Below are positions 27,152 through 35,023 of a stretch of DNA of 48,039 nucleotides, piece by piece. The notes beneath the pieces were generated by a model, which was given only the letters and a program-made list of their open reading frames with translations, ran no database searches and had not been told where the DNA came from. Source of the stretch: Desulfovibrio sp. (GTDB taxonomy: Bacteria > Desulfobacterota > Desulfovibrionia > Desulfovibrionales > Desulfovibrionaceae); assembly GCF_034006445.1 (NCBI RefSeq), contig NZ_JAVESS010000021.1:1-48039 (forward strand), in the 5' to 3' direction. The position numbers and the translations under genes are program-made. How positions within the stretch are numbered: the first letter of the stretch is position 1; each line of letters starts with the position of its first letter.

Positions 27152-27315
27152 TCTGACCCCCCCAGCGACATGCCCCGCTCTTTGCGTGGATATGTGATCT
27201 CATGTTGCGGCCACTGTATCTTTGTGGGCCCTATGGGTCAACATGGAACGCATATAAGATGATTCAGCGCCACCCCTTCTTGCCACCATGCTGCAAGTAA
27301 CGTACAAATGTGCCC

Positions 27316-28098
27316 ATGAGACGTGCGATTTTATTGGTAGCTTTTGGCGCAAGCAGCGCTCAGGGACAAAATGCCCTCAAAGGGTTTGACGCTCTGGTGC
27401 GCCAGCATTACCCTGGAATTCCCGTGCGTTGGGCCTATACCTCTCTTTTGTTGCGCGAACGCCTGGCCCAGGCCCGGCAGAAGAGCGATTCTGTCCGTAA
27501 AGCTTTGCAACGTCTTTCTTTCGAGCGTTTTACGCACATTGCGGTACAGCCCTTGCAGACCATTCCGGGGCGTGAGCATGGCGAAGTGTGCGCGGCGGTG
27601 GATGAGGCCATGTCCAATGACAACCTCTGCTGCCGCGTAGGGGTGCCCCTGCTGTCCACAGAAGAAGACCTGCATGCGACGACGCAGGCCATTTTGCGTC
27701 ATTTGCCCCCTGACCGGGCAGCCGGAGAAGACGTGGTCTTTATGGGCCACGGAGCTGAACATCAGGCTGTGTCCCGTTATGCCGACTTGGCGCAGGCCGT
27801 GTATGCGCTTGACCCGCACGTGCATGTGGGGGCCATGAACGGCGCTGTGCTGCTTGATGATATTTTGCCCCGTCTTACGTCTGAGCGCGTATGGCTCATG
27901 CCTTTGCTTTCCGTTGTGGGCAATCATGCCCTCAAGGATATGGCAGGCCAGGGCGGCATGTCCTGGCGCGGCAGGGTTGAGGCATTGGGGCACCAGTGTG
28001 TTCCCGTGTTGAAAGGTACGGCGGAATACGCCGGTTTTGCTGAAATATGGTTGCGGCATCTGGATTATGCCGCCCAATCCTGTTTCGAATTTGCATGA
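27316..28098 (+). CDS. cbiK: Sirohydrochlorin cobaltochelatase, CbiK type
   Basis: 260 residues, inserting Co2+ into sirohydrochlorin in anaerobic cobalamin synthesis. The two metal/catalytic His segments of class II chelatases are present: VVFMGHGAEHQ and SVVGNHALKDMAG. No signal peptide is seen (start RRAILLVAFGASSAQGQ), so this resembles the cytoplasmic rather than the periplasmic Desulfovibrio form. The usual Glu-containing motif between the two His sites reads GAMNG here. The start is either ATG 27316 or GTG 27310; neither has a clear ribosome site. The lipoprotein gene follows after 8 bases. Confidence 0.88.
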   Translation: MRRAILLVAFGASSAQGQNALKGFDALVRQHYPGIPVRWAYTSLLLRERLAQARQKSDSVRKALQRLSFERFTHIAVQPLQTIPGREHGEVCAAVDEAMSNDNLCCRVGVPLLSTEEDLHATTQAILRHLPPDRAAGEDVVFMGHGAEHQAVSRYADLAQAVYALDPHVHVGAMNGAVLLDDILPRLTSERVWLMPLLSVVGNHALKDMAGQGGMSWRGRVEALGHQCVPVLKGTAEYAGFAEIWLRHLDYAAQSCFEFA

Positions 28099-28106
28099 GG
28101 TGATGT

Positions 28107-28946
28107 ATGCGTGGAATGTTGATAACTGTGCTGCTTTTGGGCCTGATGCTTTCCGGTTGCGGGGCCGCCAGCAGCAACGGCGGCTCCAAAGCCGCCGTGA
28201 ACCTGTCGTCCTCGGTGCAGAACGGCAATGCCAACCAGTATAATCCCTATATGCACCAGAATACGCCCAATCTTCGCGAGGCTACGTCTGAGAGTGCGGA
28301 CATGCTCAAAAAACTGGGTGGCGCTGTGCCGACCATTGAAGGCGAGGCGGGCCATCGTCCCCAGTGGAAGTGCGAAATATATCCTGTGTTTTTTGGCACT
28401 GCCACTGCGCCGCATGAAATTCTTGTGCTGCTCGATTTTGCCGCGCCCCAGAGCGAAAAGGTCTGGCAGGCCGTGGTGGAGGCCAGCCGCTCGCTTTCCC
28501 CCCAACAGTGTAAGATTGTCGTTTTCGCCAACAGTAAGGAATACTATGGCACAGACCTAATGGGACTTGGCATCTGGATCAGCCATTCCCGTCCCGGTCA
28601 GGCAATGCCGTATCTGACCTACGCCCTCGGCCAGTGGAACAAGGTCAAGGCCGACCAGAAAAGTACCCGTGGCAAGGCTGTGCCTTTCCAGAACGAATAT
28701 GACGCCACAGTCAAAAACACGGACTACCCCATTCACTATTCCTATTTTTCACATTTGCGCCCGCCCGTGCCTGCCAGTCAGGAATTGAGCGTGGCCAAGT
28801 ACTGCTATGACGCCGGCAACGTAAACCTGTATCAGGCCGAGCAGATCAGCAAGTACTACGGAATCAAGGCCCTGCCTGCCGTTGTTGTGGATGGGCAGCA
28901 CCTTTCTTCCGTCTCTGCGGGCAGCATTCTTAAAGCTTTGCAGTAA
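28107..28946 (+). CDS. Lipoprotein with thioredoxin-like fold, no CXXC
   Basis: 279 residues. A lipoprotein signal ends in the lipobox LSGC (Cys18). After a Ser/Asn-rich linker, residues about 105-279 look like a DsbA-like thioredoxin fold: ILVLLDFAAPQ at the first strand, a helical insertion, and YGIKALPAVVVDG with the cis-Pro near the end. The active-site position after the first strand has no Cys-x-x-Cys pair, so classic disulfide chemistry is unlikely; single Cys residues occur elsewhere. GAGGTG lies just before the ATG and the gene starts 8 bases after cbiK, so co-expression is likely. The function is unknown. Confidence 0.7.
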   Translation: MRGMLITVLLLGLMLSGCGAASSNGGSKAAVNLSSSVQNGNANQYNPYMHQNTPNLREATSESADMLKKLGGAVPTIEGEAGHRPQWKCEIYPVFFGTATAPHEILVLLDFAAPQSEKVWQAVVEASRSLSPQQCKIVVFANSKEYYGTDLMGLGIWISHSRPGQAMPYLTYALGQWNKVKADQKSTRGKAVPFQNEYDATVKNTDYPIHYSYFSHLRPPVPASQELSVAKYCYDAGNVNLYQAEQISKYYGIKALPAVVVDGQHLSSVSAGSILKALQ

Positions 28947-29016
28947 GAACGTAAAAAATCACCGCCGCGCCTTGCACCGGTTTTACGACAGGTCATTACG
29001 GCAAGACCTCATGTAT

Positions 29017-29046
29017 AAAAAGCCCGCTCGTGAGAGCGGGCTTTTT
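29017..29046. terminator. Bidirectional intrinsic terminator
   Basis: Perfect 13-bp stem AAAAAGCCCGCTC/GAGCGGGCTTTTT with loop GTGA. It gives a T-run on both strands and serves the convergent lipoprotein and mqnA genes. Confidence 0.93.
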
Positions 29047-29064
29047 ATGATGCTGATGGCCAGT

Positions 29065-29913
29065 TCACAGCCTGAAAAATTCCAGTGGTGGTGCTGCGGG
29101 AATCATGCGGGCTGCTGCAAGCTTGTCGTAAAAAAGCTTCAGGCCGCGCTGCTCTTCTTCACCGAGGCTGTAGACAAGCCCATTGCTGTAGTAGAAGGCC
29201 AGTTCGTCCCTGCTCAGCGGGCAACCGTGACCTGTAAGATCTAGTATCACGTCCATATGGGCCAGGCCCCAGTCCCGCCCCTGACGCAGGAGTTCTCCCG
29301 GATCAGTGGCGAAAAGGCCTGCGTCGGCGGCAGCCCTGCTTACCACCCAGAGGCCGAAAATAAAGGGCAGTCCTGTCCAGTCGCGCCATGCTTCAGCCAT
29401 ATCAAGACGGTAGGGGTAGTCGGCATGGTTGCGAAGGCGCAGAGCTTCATCACCTATGGCCAAAAAGGCTGCTGGCGGATTGTCGCCGCGCAAAGCGGGC
29501 GTGACCTGGCCTGTGCTGTAGGTGACGTTGAGTTTATAGCGGTCTAGCATGAGCAGGCGCAGCAAGGCCACAGAGGTATGCGTTTCGCCGCTGATCAGAA
29601 TTTCCTGCCCGTCCAGTTGGTCCAGGGGGACGCGCGAAAGCAGAAGAACGCTCATGACCGGGCCGCGTGAACCTATGGAGAGATCCTCCACGAGGTAATA
29701 GCGTTCCGGTCGGCAGGCATATTCAAAGCAGGATGTAGACGACACATGCAGTTCGCCACGGGCCATCATGTTGTTGAGCAGGGCGGGCGGGCCTGACACC
29801 ATCTCAAAGTCGTGGGGCAGGATGCCCGCTTCAAGCGGATGATAGACGGGAAGAACGTTAAGATAGCCGATACGGCCCATGCGCAGCGTAGGCCGCTGTT
29901 TGGGACTGGTCAT
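29065..29913 (-). CDS. mqnA: Chorismate dehydratase (futalosine pathway)
   Basis: 282 residues with a periplasmic-binding-protein fold but no signal peptide. It has the family start MGRIGYLNVLPVYHPL, then SSTSCFEYA, GSRGPVMSVLLLSR, LISGETHTSVALL and FLAIGDEALRL, all typical of MqnA. It converts chorismate to 3-enolpyruvyl-benzoate, the first step of futalosine-type menaquinone synthesis in the cytoplasm. It is transcribed in the same direction as mqnE-mqnC but is separated from them by terminator-like hairpins and a palindromic element, so it probably has its own promoter. Confidence 0.92.
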   Translation of the reverse strand: MTSPKQRPTLRMGRIGYLNVLPVYHPLEAGILPHDFEMVSGPPALLNNMMARGELHVSSTSCFEYACRPERYYLVEDLSIGSRGPVMSVLLLSRVPLDQLDGQEILISGETHTSVALLRLLMLDRYKLNVTYSTGQVTPALRGDNPPAAFLAIGDEALRLRNHADYPYRLDMAEAWRDWTGLPFIFGLWVVSRAAADAGLFATDPGELLRQGRDWGLAHMDVILDLTGHGCPLSRDELAFYYSNGLVYSLGEEEQRGLKLFYDKLAAARMIPAAPPLEFFRL

Positions 29914-29956
29914 GACGACAACCTTGTTGCAGGGTGGGCGTTGTTTGCCTGAGCAA

Positions 29957-29975
29957 AAAGGGGGGAAGCCCCTTT
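29957..29975 (-). terminator. Hairpin in the mqnA leader
   Basis: Stem AAAGGGG/CCCCTTT, followed on the minus strand by TTGC, giving a short run of five T residues. It ends 44 bases before the mqnA start codon. It may be a weak terminator or attenuator. Confidence 0.4.
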
Positions 29976-29989
29976 GACAAAATGCACTG

Positions 29990-30148
29990 TTAAGGAAGCA
30001 CTGATTAAAGAACCTCCTGGAAACGCGCAGTTATTTTGTTTGGCAAGGCGCGATCATTTTTTGAAGCAGGAGTGGACTTTTCCGTCCTCGACTGTTTCAA
30101 AAAAAGTGAAGCAACACCGCCAAGCGAAATAAATCAGCGTTTCCCTAA
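29990..30148. repeat. 159-bp imperfect palindromic element
   Basis: The ends TTAAGGAAGCACTGATT and AATCAGCGTTTCCCTAA are imperfect inverted repeats. GGAAACGC (30019-30026) also pairs with GCGTTTCC (30137-30144). The core folds as TTTTTTGAAGCAG (30057-30069) with CTGTTTCAAAAAA (30092-30104), and GGAC with GTCC around a short loop. The outline is that of a MITE-like or long-hairpin insertion. No transposase is present. Confidence 0.65.
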
Positions 30149-30153
30149 AGAAC

Positions 30154-30194
30154 GCACCCGGATGAAAGGCCTGTCTGGCGTTTCGTCCGGGCGC
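30154..30194 (-). terminator. Terminator-like hairpin after mqnC
   Basis: A 14-base stem with one mismatch and one wobble (GCACCCGGATGAAA with TTTCGTCCGGGCGC), followed on the minus strand by GTTCTTTA. It lies 16 bases after the mqnC stop codon. Confidence 0.55.
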
Positions 30195-30209
30195 GCCTTT
30201 ATGAGTCTC

Positions 30210-31340
30210 TTATACCGAAGGCTGAGGGTCCACGGGCCTGTAGTCCATGGTGCGCTGTATCGGCGTAAACCCGGCAGCGCGGATAACCTTGTGGATGTCG
30301 GCCCGGCTCATCTGAAAAGACACTCCGGCCGCAGCCACGACATTTTCTTCGATCATCAGCGAGCCGAAATCGTTGGCGCCGTAGAAAAGGGCCAGCTGGG
30401 CAACGTGTGGCCCCATGGTCACCCACGATGCCTGAATGTTGACGATGTTATCAAGCACCAGGCGTGAGACGGCCAGCAGGCGCAAATAGGCGGGCGCGGG
30501 CAGGGGATCAACCTGAATGCGCGTATGCGCAGGCTGGAAAGTCCAGGGGATAAAGGCCGTGAATCCCTGTGTTCTGTCCTGTACTTCACGCACGGCAAAA
30601 AGGTGATCAAGCCGGTGGGCCGGGGATTCTTCGTGTCCGAACATCATGGTGGCCGTGGTGCGCAGGCCCAGCTTGTGGGCTTCTTCCATAACGCTAAGCC
30701 ACTGTTCTGCGGTACATTTATTGGGCGAAACCTGGGCCCGGACGCCGGTATGCAGGATTTCAGCCCCGCCGCCGGGCAGGGAGTGCAGCCCGGCGTCTTT
30801 CAGGCGGCGCAGCACTTCCGTCACGGAAAGATTGAATTTTTCGGCCCAAAAGAAGATTTCCGGCGGCGAAAAGGCGTGAATGTGCAGTTGCGGCCAGGTC
30901 TGCCGCAGCCAGCGCAAAAGGTCTTCATACCATTCAAGGGGCAGGTCAGGGTGATGCCCCCCCTGAAGGAGAATCTGCGTTCCGCCGAGGGCCAGGGTTT
31001 CTTCCACCTTTTGGGCCATTTCTTCCCGGCTGATGACGTAGCCGTCTTCATGATCCGGCGCGCGGAAAAAGGCGCAGAACCGGCAGGCACAGACGCACAC
31101 GTTGGAATAGTTGATGTTGCGGTCGCCCACGTAGGTGACAACGGGTTCGGGGTGCATGCGCATGCGCATGCCGTGCGCCAGTTGCGCCAGCGTATGGAGG
31201 CTGGCCTTGTAGTACAGGGCTTCAGCGGCGGTGCGGTCAAGCCGCTGGCCGCTGGCTGCCAACGCCGCTGCCTCGCGAACATCGGCAAATGCCGGACTTT
31301 CTTCCTCAAAGGGGCTGTGTGCGGGGGTAAAGGTGCTCAC
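30210..31340 (-). CDS. mqnC: Cyclic dehypoxanthinyl futalosine synthase
   Basis: 376 residues, radical SAM enzyme. The Fe-S motif CVCACRFC (C-x3-C-x2-C) follows NINYSNV near residue 80. ILLQGGHHPDLPLEWYEDLL and the SLPGGGAEI motif are diagnostic of MqnC. It cyclises dehypoxanthine futalosine in the menaquinone pathway. The start is GTG at 31340, overlapping the mqnE stop as GTGA, with GGAGG upstream, so the genes are coupled. MqnE, its close paralogue, is the neighbour; the GGHHP motif separates the two. Confidence 0.92.
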   Translation of the reverse strand: MSTFTPAHSPFEEESPAFADVREAAALAASGQRLDRTAAEALYYKASLHTLAQLAHGMRMRMHPEPVVTYVGDRNINYSNVCVCACRFCAFFRAPDHEDGYVISREEMAQKVEETLALGGTQILLQGGHHPDLPLEWYEDLLRWLRQTWPQLHIHAFSPPEIFFWAEKFNLSVTEVLRRLKDAGLHSLPGGGAEILHTGVRAQVSPNKCTAEQWLSVMEEAHKLGLRTTATMMFGHEESPAHRLDHLFAVREVQDRTQGFTAFIPWTFQPAHTRIQVDPLPAPAYLRLLAVSRLVLDNIVNIQASWVTMGPHVAQLALFYGANDFGSLMIEENVVAAAGVSFQMSRADIHKVIRAAGFTPIQRTMDYRPVDPQPSV

Positions 31341-32479
31341 TGGCGCGCCTCCGGGCTGTCTGTATCATTCATGATGTTGAACGTGGCGTTGCGGCGCACG
31401 GGGGTAAAGCCGGAAGAGCGTATGGAATGCTCCAGTTCGTCAATGGTCATGCCCTGGGCAGACTGGGCCCCGGCCATATGGCCGATGCGCTCTTCAATGA
31501 TTGTGCCGTCCAGATCGTCCGCGCCGTACCAGAGGGCCACAGGAGCCAGCTTGGGCCCCATCATTATCCAATAGGCCTTGAGGTGGGGGATATTGTCCAG
31601 CATAAGGCGCGAAACAGCCACGGTGCGCAGTTGATCAAGACCACGCTGCGGGCCGACCTTGTCTTCAGGCAGCTTGAGAAGGCTGTTGGCCGTCAGGAAG
31701 GGCAGGGGGATAAAGCAGGTGAATCCTCCGCTTTTGTCCTGCTGCTCGCGTAGACGGCAAAGATGGTCGACGCGGTGTTCATAGGTCTCAAGGTGTCCAA
31801 AAAGCATGGTGCAGTTGGTCTTGATGCCCAGGCTGTGCGCTTCGCCAGAAATGCGCAGCCATGCGGCGGCGTCCGCCTTGTGCGGGCAGATTTGGGGGCG
31901 CAGTTCTTCATCAAAAATTTCCGCGCCGCCGCCGGGCATCATGACCAGGCCCGCGGCTTGCAGTCTGCGCAGCACTTCAAGGGAACTGATGCCCTCAAGG
32001 CGCGAGAAATGTTCGATTTCTACGGCGGTAAAAGCTTTTACCGGCAGATTTGGATTAAAGGCCCGCACAGCGCGTATCATGTCCTCAAACCAGGACAGGG
32101 GGCGCGTGGGATGGCAACCACCCACAATATGGAGCTCGTCCAGTTGCAGGGGGGTGGCGTCGGCAGCACGCAGGCGGGCCATTACATCGTCAAGGCTCAT
32201 GGCGAACGCGCCGGGGTCGCTTTCGGCATCGCGCCGGAAGGCGCAGAAGGTACAGCCGTTGACGCAAACATTGGTGTAGTTGATCTGCCTGTTTACCACA
32301 TAAAAAGCTTTGTGCCCGTGCAGGCGGCAGCGCACGTGCAGGGCAAGGGCTCCCACGGCGGTAATGTCGGGGCAGCGGAACAAGGCAAGACCGTCGTCAA
32401 AGCTCAGCCGTTGCCCGGCAAGCACTTTTTCATGGATGGACGAAAGGCCCAGTGCGGCGTAGTATGCAGCGTCTAACAT
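31337..32479 (-). CDS. mqnE: Aminodeoxyfutalosine synthase
   Basis: 380 residues, radical SAM enzyme with CVNGCTFC after RQINYTNV. ELHIVGGCHPTRPLSWFEDM and MMPGGGAEIFDEELRPQICP are typical of MqnE. It joins 3-enolpyruvyl-benzoate to SAM-derived adenosine, giving 6-amino-6-deoxyfutalosine. I chose the ATG at 32479 (MLDAAYYAALGL); the 71 extra codons in the longer frame overlap the divergent mqnD leader and are implausible. It is the first gene of the mqnE-mqnC unit, divergent from mqnD across 83 bases that must hold both promoters. Confidence 0.92.
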   Translation of the reverse strand: MLDAAYYAALGLSSIHEKVLAGQRLSFDDGLALFRCPDITAVGALALHVRCRLHGHKAFYVVNRQINYTNVCVNGCTFCAFRRDAESDPGAFAMSLDDVMARLRAADATPLQLDELHIVGGCHPTRPLSWFEDMIRAVRAFNPNLPVKAFTAVEIEHFSRLEGISSLEVLRRLQAAGLVMMPGGGAEIFDEELRPQICPHKADAAAWLRISGEAHSLGIKTNCTMLFGHLETYEHRVDHLCRLREQQDKSGGFTCFIPLPFLTANSLLKLPEDKVGPQRGLDQLRTVAVSRLMLDNIPHLKAYWIMMGPKLAPVALWYGADDLDGTIIEERIGHMAGAQSAQGMTIDELEHSIRSSGFTPVRRNATFNIMNDTDSPEARQ

Positions 32480-32562
32480 GATGAAATCCTGTAGGTGGAG
32501 TGGGCCGAAATGGCCGCAAGCAGAGTAGGCCGCCCGCAGCACGCTGTCAATCCGAGGAAACA

Positions 32563-33420
32563 ATGTCTTCAGTTTTGCCGCAAACGACGTTTCAGAGCCT
32601 GAGGTTCGGACTTTCACCCTGCCCCAACGACACGTATATTTTTCACGCCCTGCTGCACGGCATCGTGCCCGCGCCAGCGGCTCTGCGCCCACACATGGCG
32701 GACGTTGAAGAACTGAACACGCTGGCCCAGAAAGGCCAGCTTGAGGTTACCAAGCTTTCACTCGGCGTGGTAGCGGAGGTTATGGACAGTTACGCGCTTT
32801 TGTCATCAGGGGCGGCCCTGGGCTGGGGTTGCGGCCCCCTTGTGGTTGCACGCAAAGGACTGACGCCGAACGACTGGAAAAACGCCACAGTGGCCGTGCC
32901 AGGGCTGCTGACCACCGCCAATCTTTTGCTTACCCTGCACGGCGGTTTTCAGGGGCCCAGGCAGGAAATGCTGTTCAGCGACGTCATGCCCGCCGTGGCC
33001 AGAGGCGAGGCCGATCTGGGGCTTGTCATCCACGAGGGCCGATTCACGTATGAAAAACTTGGCCTGACCAAGGTGCTTGATCTTGGCCAATGGTGGGAAG
33101 GCGAGTTTCATCTCCCCCTGCCCCTGGGAGCCATCGCCGTGCGGCGTGATATGCCTTTGCCCCTGGCCCGTCGGGTGCAGAGCGCCATTACGGCCAGTCT
33201 GGCCTATGCCAACGCGCATCCTGACACGTCGCGCGACTACATCAGATCCCACGCCCAGGAAATGGACGAAAGCGTCACACACGCGCACATCAAGACATTT
33301 GTGACGGATTTCAGCCTTGACCTTGGTGCTTCAGGCCGGACAGCCATTGAGCATCTTGTGGGTCGCGCTGCGGATATGGTGGGCAAAAAACTGCCTGCAG
33401 AGGGATTGTTTTTGCGATAA
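32563..33420 (+). CDS. mqnD: 1,4-dihydroxy-6-naphthoate synthase
   Basis: 285 residues. The start LRFGLSPCPNDTYIFHALLHG, the VTKLSLGVVAEV segment, LGWGCGPLVVA and ADLGLVIHEGRFTY are hallmarks of MqnD. It cleaves the cyclic intermediate from MqnC to give 1,4-dihydroxy-6-naphthoate. I chose the ATG at 32563 with GAGGAAA upstream. Together with mqnA, mqnC and mqnE this covers the pathway except the nucleosidase step (mqnB), which is not in this window. Confidence 0.93.
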   Translation: MSSVLPQTTFQSLRFGLSPCPNDTYIFHALLHGIVPAPAALRPHMADVEELNTLAQKGQLEVTKLSLGVVAEVMDSYALLSSGAALGWGCGPLVVARKGLTPNDWKNATVAVPGLLTTANLLLTLHGGFQGPRQEMLFSDVMPAVARGEADLGLVIHEGRFTYEKLGLTKVLDLGQWWEGEFHLPLPLGAIAVRRDMPLPLARRVQSAITASLAYANAHPDTSRDYIRSHAQEMDESVTHAHIKTFVTDFSLDLGASGRTAIEHLVGRAADMVGKKLPAEGLFLR

Positions 33421-33581
33421 ACTGCGCCAAAGCGCAACGCTGCCGCAACATATTTTCAGTATTCTGGCGGTCGCAGCGACACCGGATGGCCGAGATTTTG
33501 GGCCACTGGTTTGAGCAGCGTTAATGCTGCTTGCACTTCTGCTGTGCGCCGCCATGGATCACCTTCAACCCCCCCAGACTT

Positions 33582-35015
33582 ATGCTTCATAAATATTTTT
33601 CTTTTTCCGAAGCCCGGCGGTTTTACTCCATTGGTCTGCCGATTTTTATTGCCCAGCTTTCACAGACGGGCATGACCTTTGCCGATACCGCCATTGCGGG
33701 TCAGTACAGCGCGGAACACATGGCGGCTGTGGCCGTTGGCAGCAGCGTATGGGTACCCGTTATGCTGCTCGGCATTGGCTGCCTGCTGGCTCTTCCCCCC
33801 TTGAGCGCCCAGATGGTGGGTTCTGGCAGGCCGGAAAAAGCGGCGCACCTTCTGCGTCAGGGCTTGTGGCTGACCCTGGGCCTGAGCGTTGTGCTCATGA
33901 GCTTTTTTTATGTGGCTTCGTGGCGGATGGAATCTTTCGGGCTGACCCCGGAAATGGCGAGGATTTCAGGCGGTTTTTTGCGCGCCATCATGTGGGGACT
34001 GCCCGGTTTCATGCTTTTTGTAAATCTGCGCAGCTTTCTTGAAGGATTTGCGCGCACACGGCCTGCCATGATCATTGGGCTTGTGGGACTGACCATCAAC
34101 GTACCCTGCAACGTCATATTTGTGTACGGCAAATTCGGTATGCCGGAACTGGGGGGCGTTGGCTGCGGCGTGGCTACGGCCATCAGCTTCTGGGTCATGG
34201 CCTTGTGTATGCTTTTTTATGTCTGGCGGGATTCGTGCAATACCCATTTGCGGCCGCTTTTTTCCCCTCTCTGGCGCAAGAGCGCTTCAACCGGGGACGG
34301 GAGCGACGGGGTGGGCAACATGCCGCGCTTTGACGGCGCGCTGGTCTGGAGGATTCTGCGCATTGGCACGCCCGGCGCGCTGGCCCTGTTTTTTGAGGTC
34401 TCGCTTTTCGCACTCAGCGCCATACTGCTGGCTCCGCTGGGCACAGTGATGGTGGCCGGGCATCAGATTGCGCTCAATTTTGGTTCTCTGACCTTTATGG
34501 TGCCCCTGTCCCTTTGCATGACCGTCACCATTCGCGTCGGACGCTGCCTGGGAGCGCAGCAGATCGAGCGGGCCAGACTGGTGGCGCGTACCGGCCTTAT
34601 TCTCAGTGTGGTTTTTGCCCTTATGATCGCCATCTTCACCGTGCTGTTCCGTCATGGCATCGTGCGCATATACACGGACAATCCGGAGGTTACGGCGCTT
34701 GCCGTGCATTTGCTGCTCTTTCAGGCGGCGTATCAGGTGGTGGACGGGCTTCAGGTCACGGGCATAGGCGTTTTGCGCGGCTATAACGACACGCGGATTA
34801 TTTCCGCCATCTGCTTTATAGCGTACTGGGTCATTGGACTGCCATTGGGCTTTGTGCTGGCCCGCACCAATGTGCTGACGCCGCTTATGGGCGCACAGGG
34901 CTTCTGGATAGCCTACATTGTGGCCCTTGGCTTTGGAGCGCTGTGTTATCTTTTGCGGGTACGTTTTCTGCACGGCCTTGCGCCCGAAGCCGTACTCCTG
35001 CGGGTGCGCAGGTAG
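33582..35015 (+). CDS. MATE family multidrug/Na+ exporter
   Basis: 477 residues with about 12 transmembrane helices. Family features: LPIFIAQLSQTGMTFADT in helix 1, a GMPELGGVGCGVATAIS segment, and the second half beginning after RILRIGTPGALALFFEV, with AGHQIALNFGSLTFMVPLSL and GVLRGYNDTRII. This is the NorM-like branch, which extrudes cationic compounds using a Na+ or H+ gradient. I chose the ATG at 33582; no strong ribosome site is visible, and a TTG 17 codons upstream is the alternative. It is convergent with the receiver/TPR gene, only 8 bases apart. Confidence 0.9.
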   Translation: MLHKYFSFSEARRFYSIGLPIFIAQLSQTGMTFADTAIAGQYSAEHMAAVAVGSSVWVPVMLLGIGCLLALPPLSAQMVGSGRPEKAAHLLRQGLWLTLGLSVVLMSFFYVASWRMESFGLTPEMARISGGFLRAIMWGLPGFMLFVNLRSFLEGFARTRPAMIIGLVGLTINVPCNVIFVYGKFGMPELGGVGCGVATAISFWVMALCMLFYVWRDSCNTHLRPLFSPLWRKSASTGDGSDGVGNMPRFDGALVWRILRIGTPGALALFFEVSLFALSAILLAPLGTVMVAGHQIALNFGSLTFMVPLSLCMTVTIRVGRCLGAQQIERARLVARTGLILSVVFALMIAIFTVLFRHGIVRIYTDNPEVTALAVHLLLFQAAYQVVDGLQVTGIGVLRGYNDTRIISAICFIAYWVIGLPLGFVLARTNVLTPLMGAQGFWIAYIVALGFGALCYLLRVRFLHGLAPEAVLLRVRR

Positions 35016-35023
35016 CGCTGTGG

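Noticed and set aside
27152..27315. Possible cobalamin riboswitch upstream of cbiK
   Set aside because: The gap is short, and I cannot find the B12-box or the paired core; only a chance GCCACTG is present.
30036..30467. 143-codon plus-strand ORF
   Set aside because: It spans the palindromic element and the antisense of mqnC; no support for coding.
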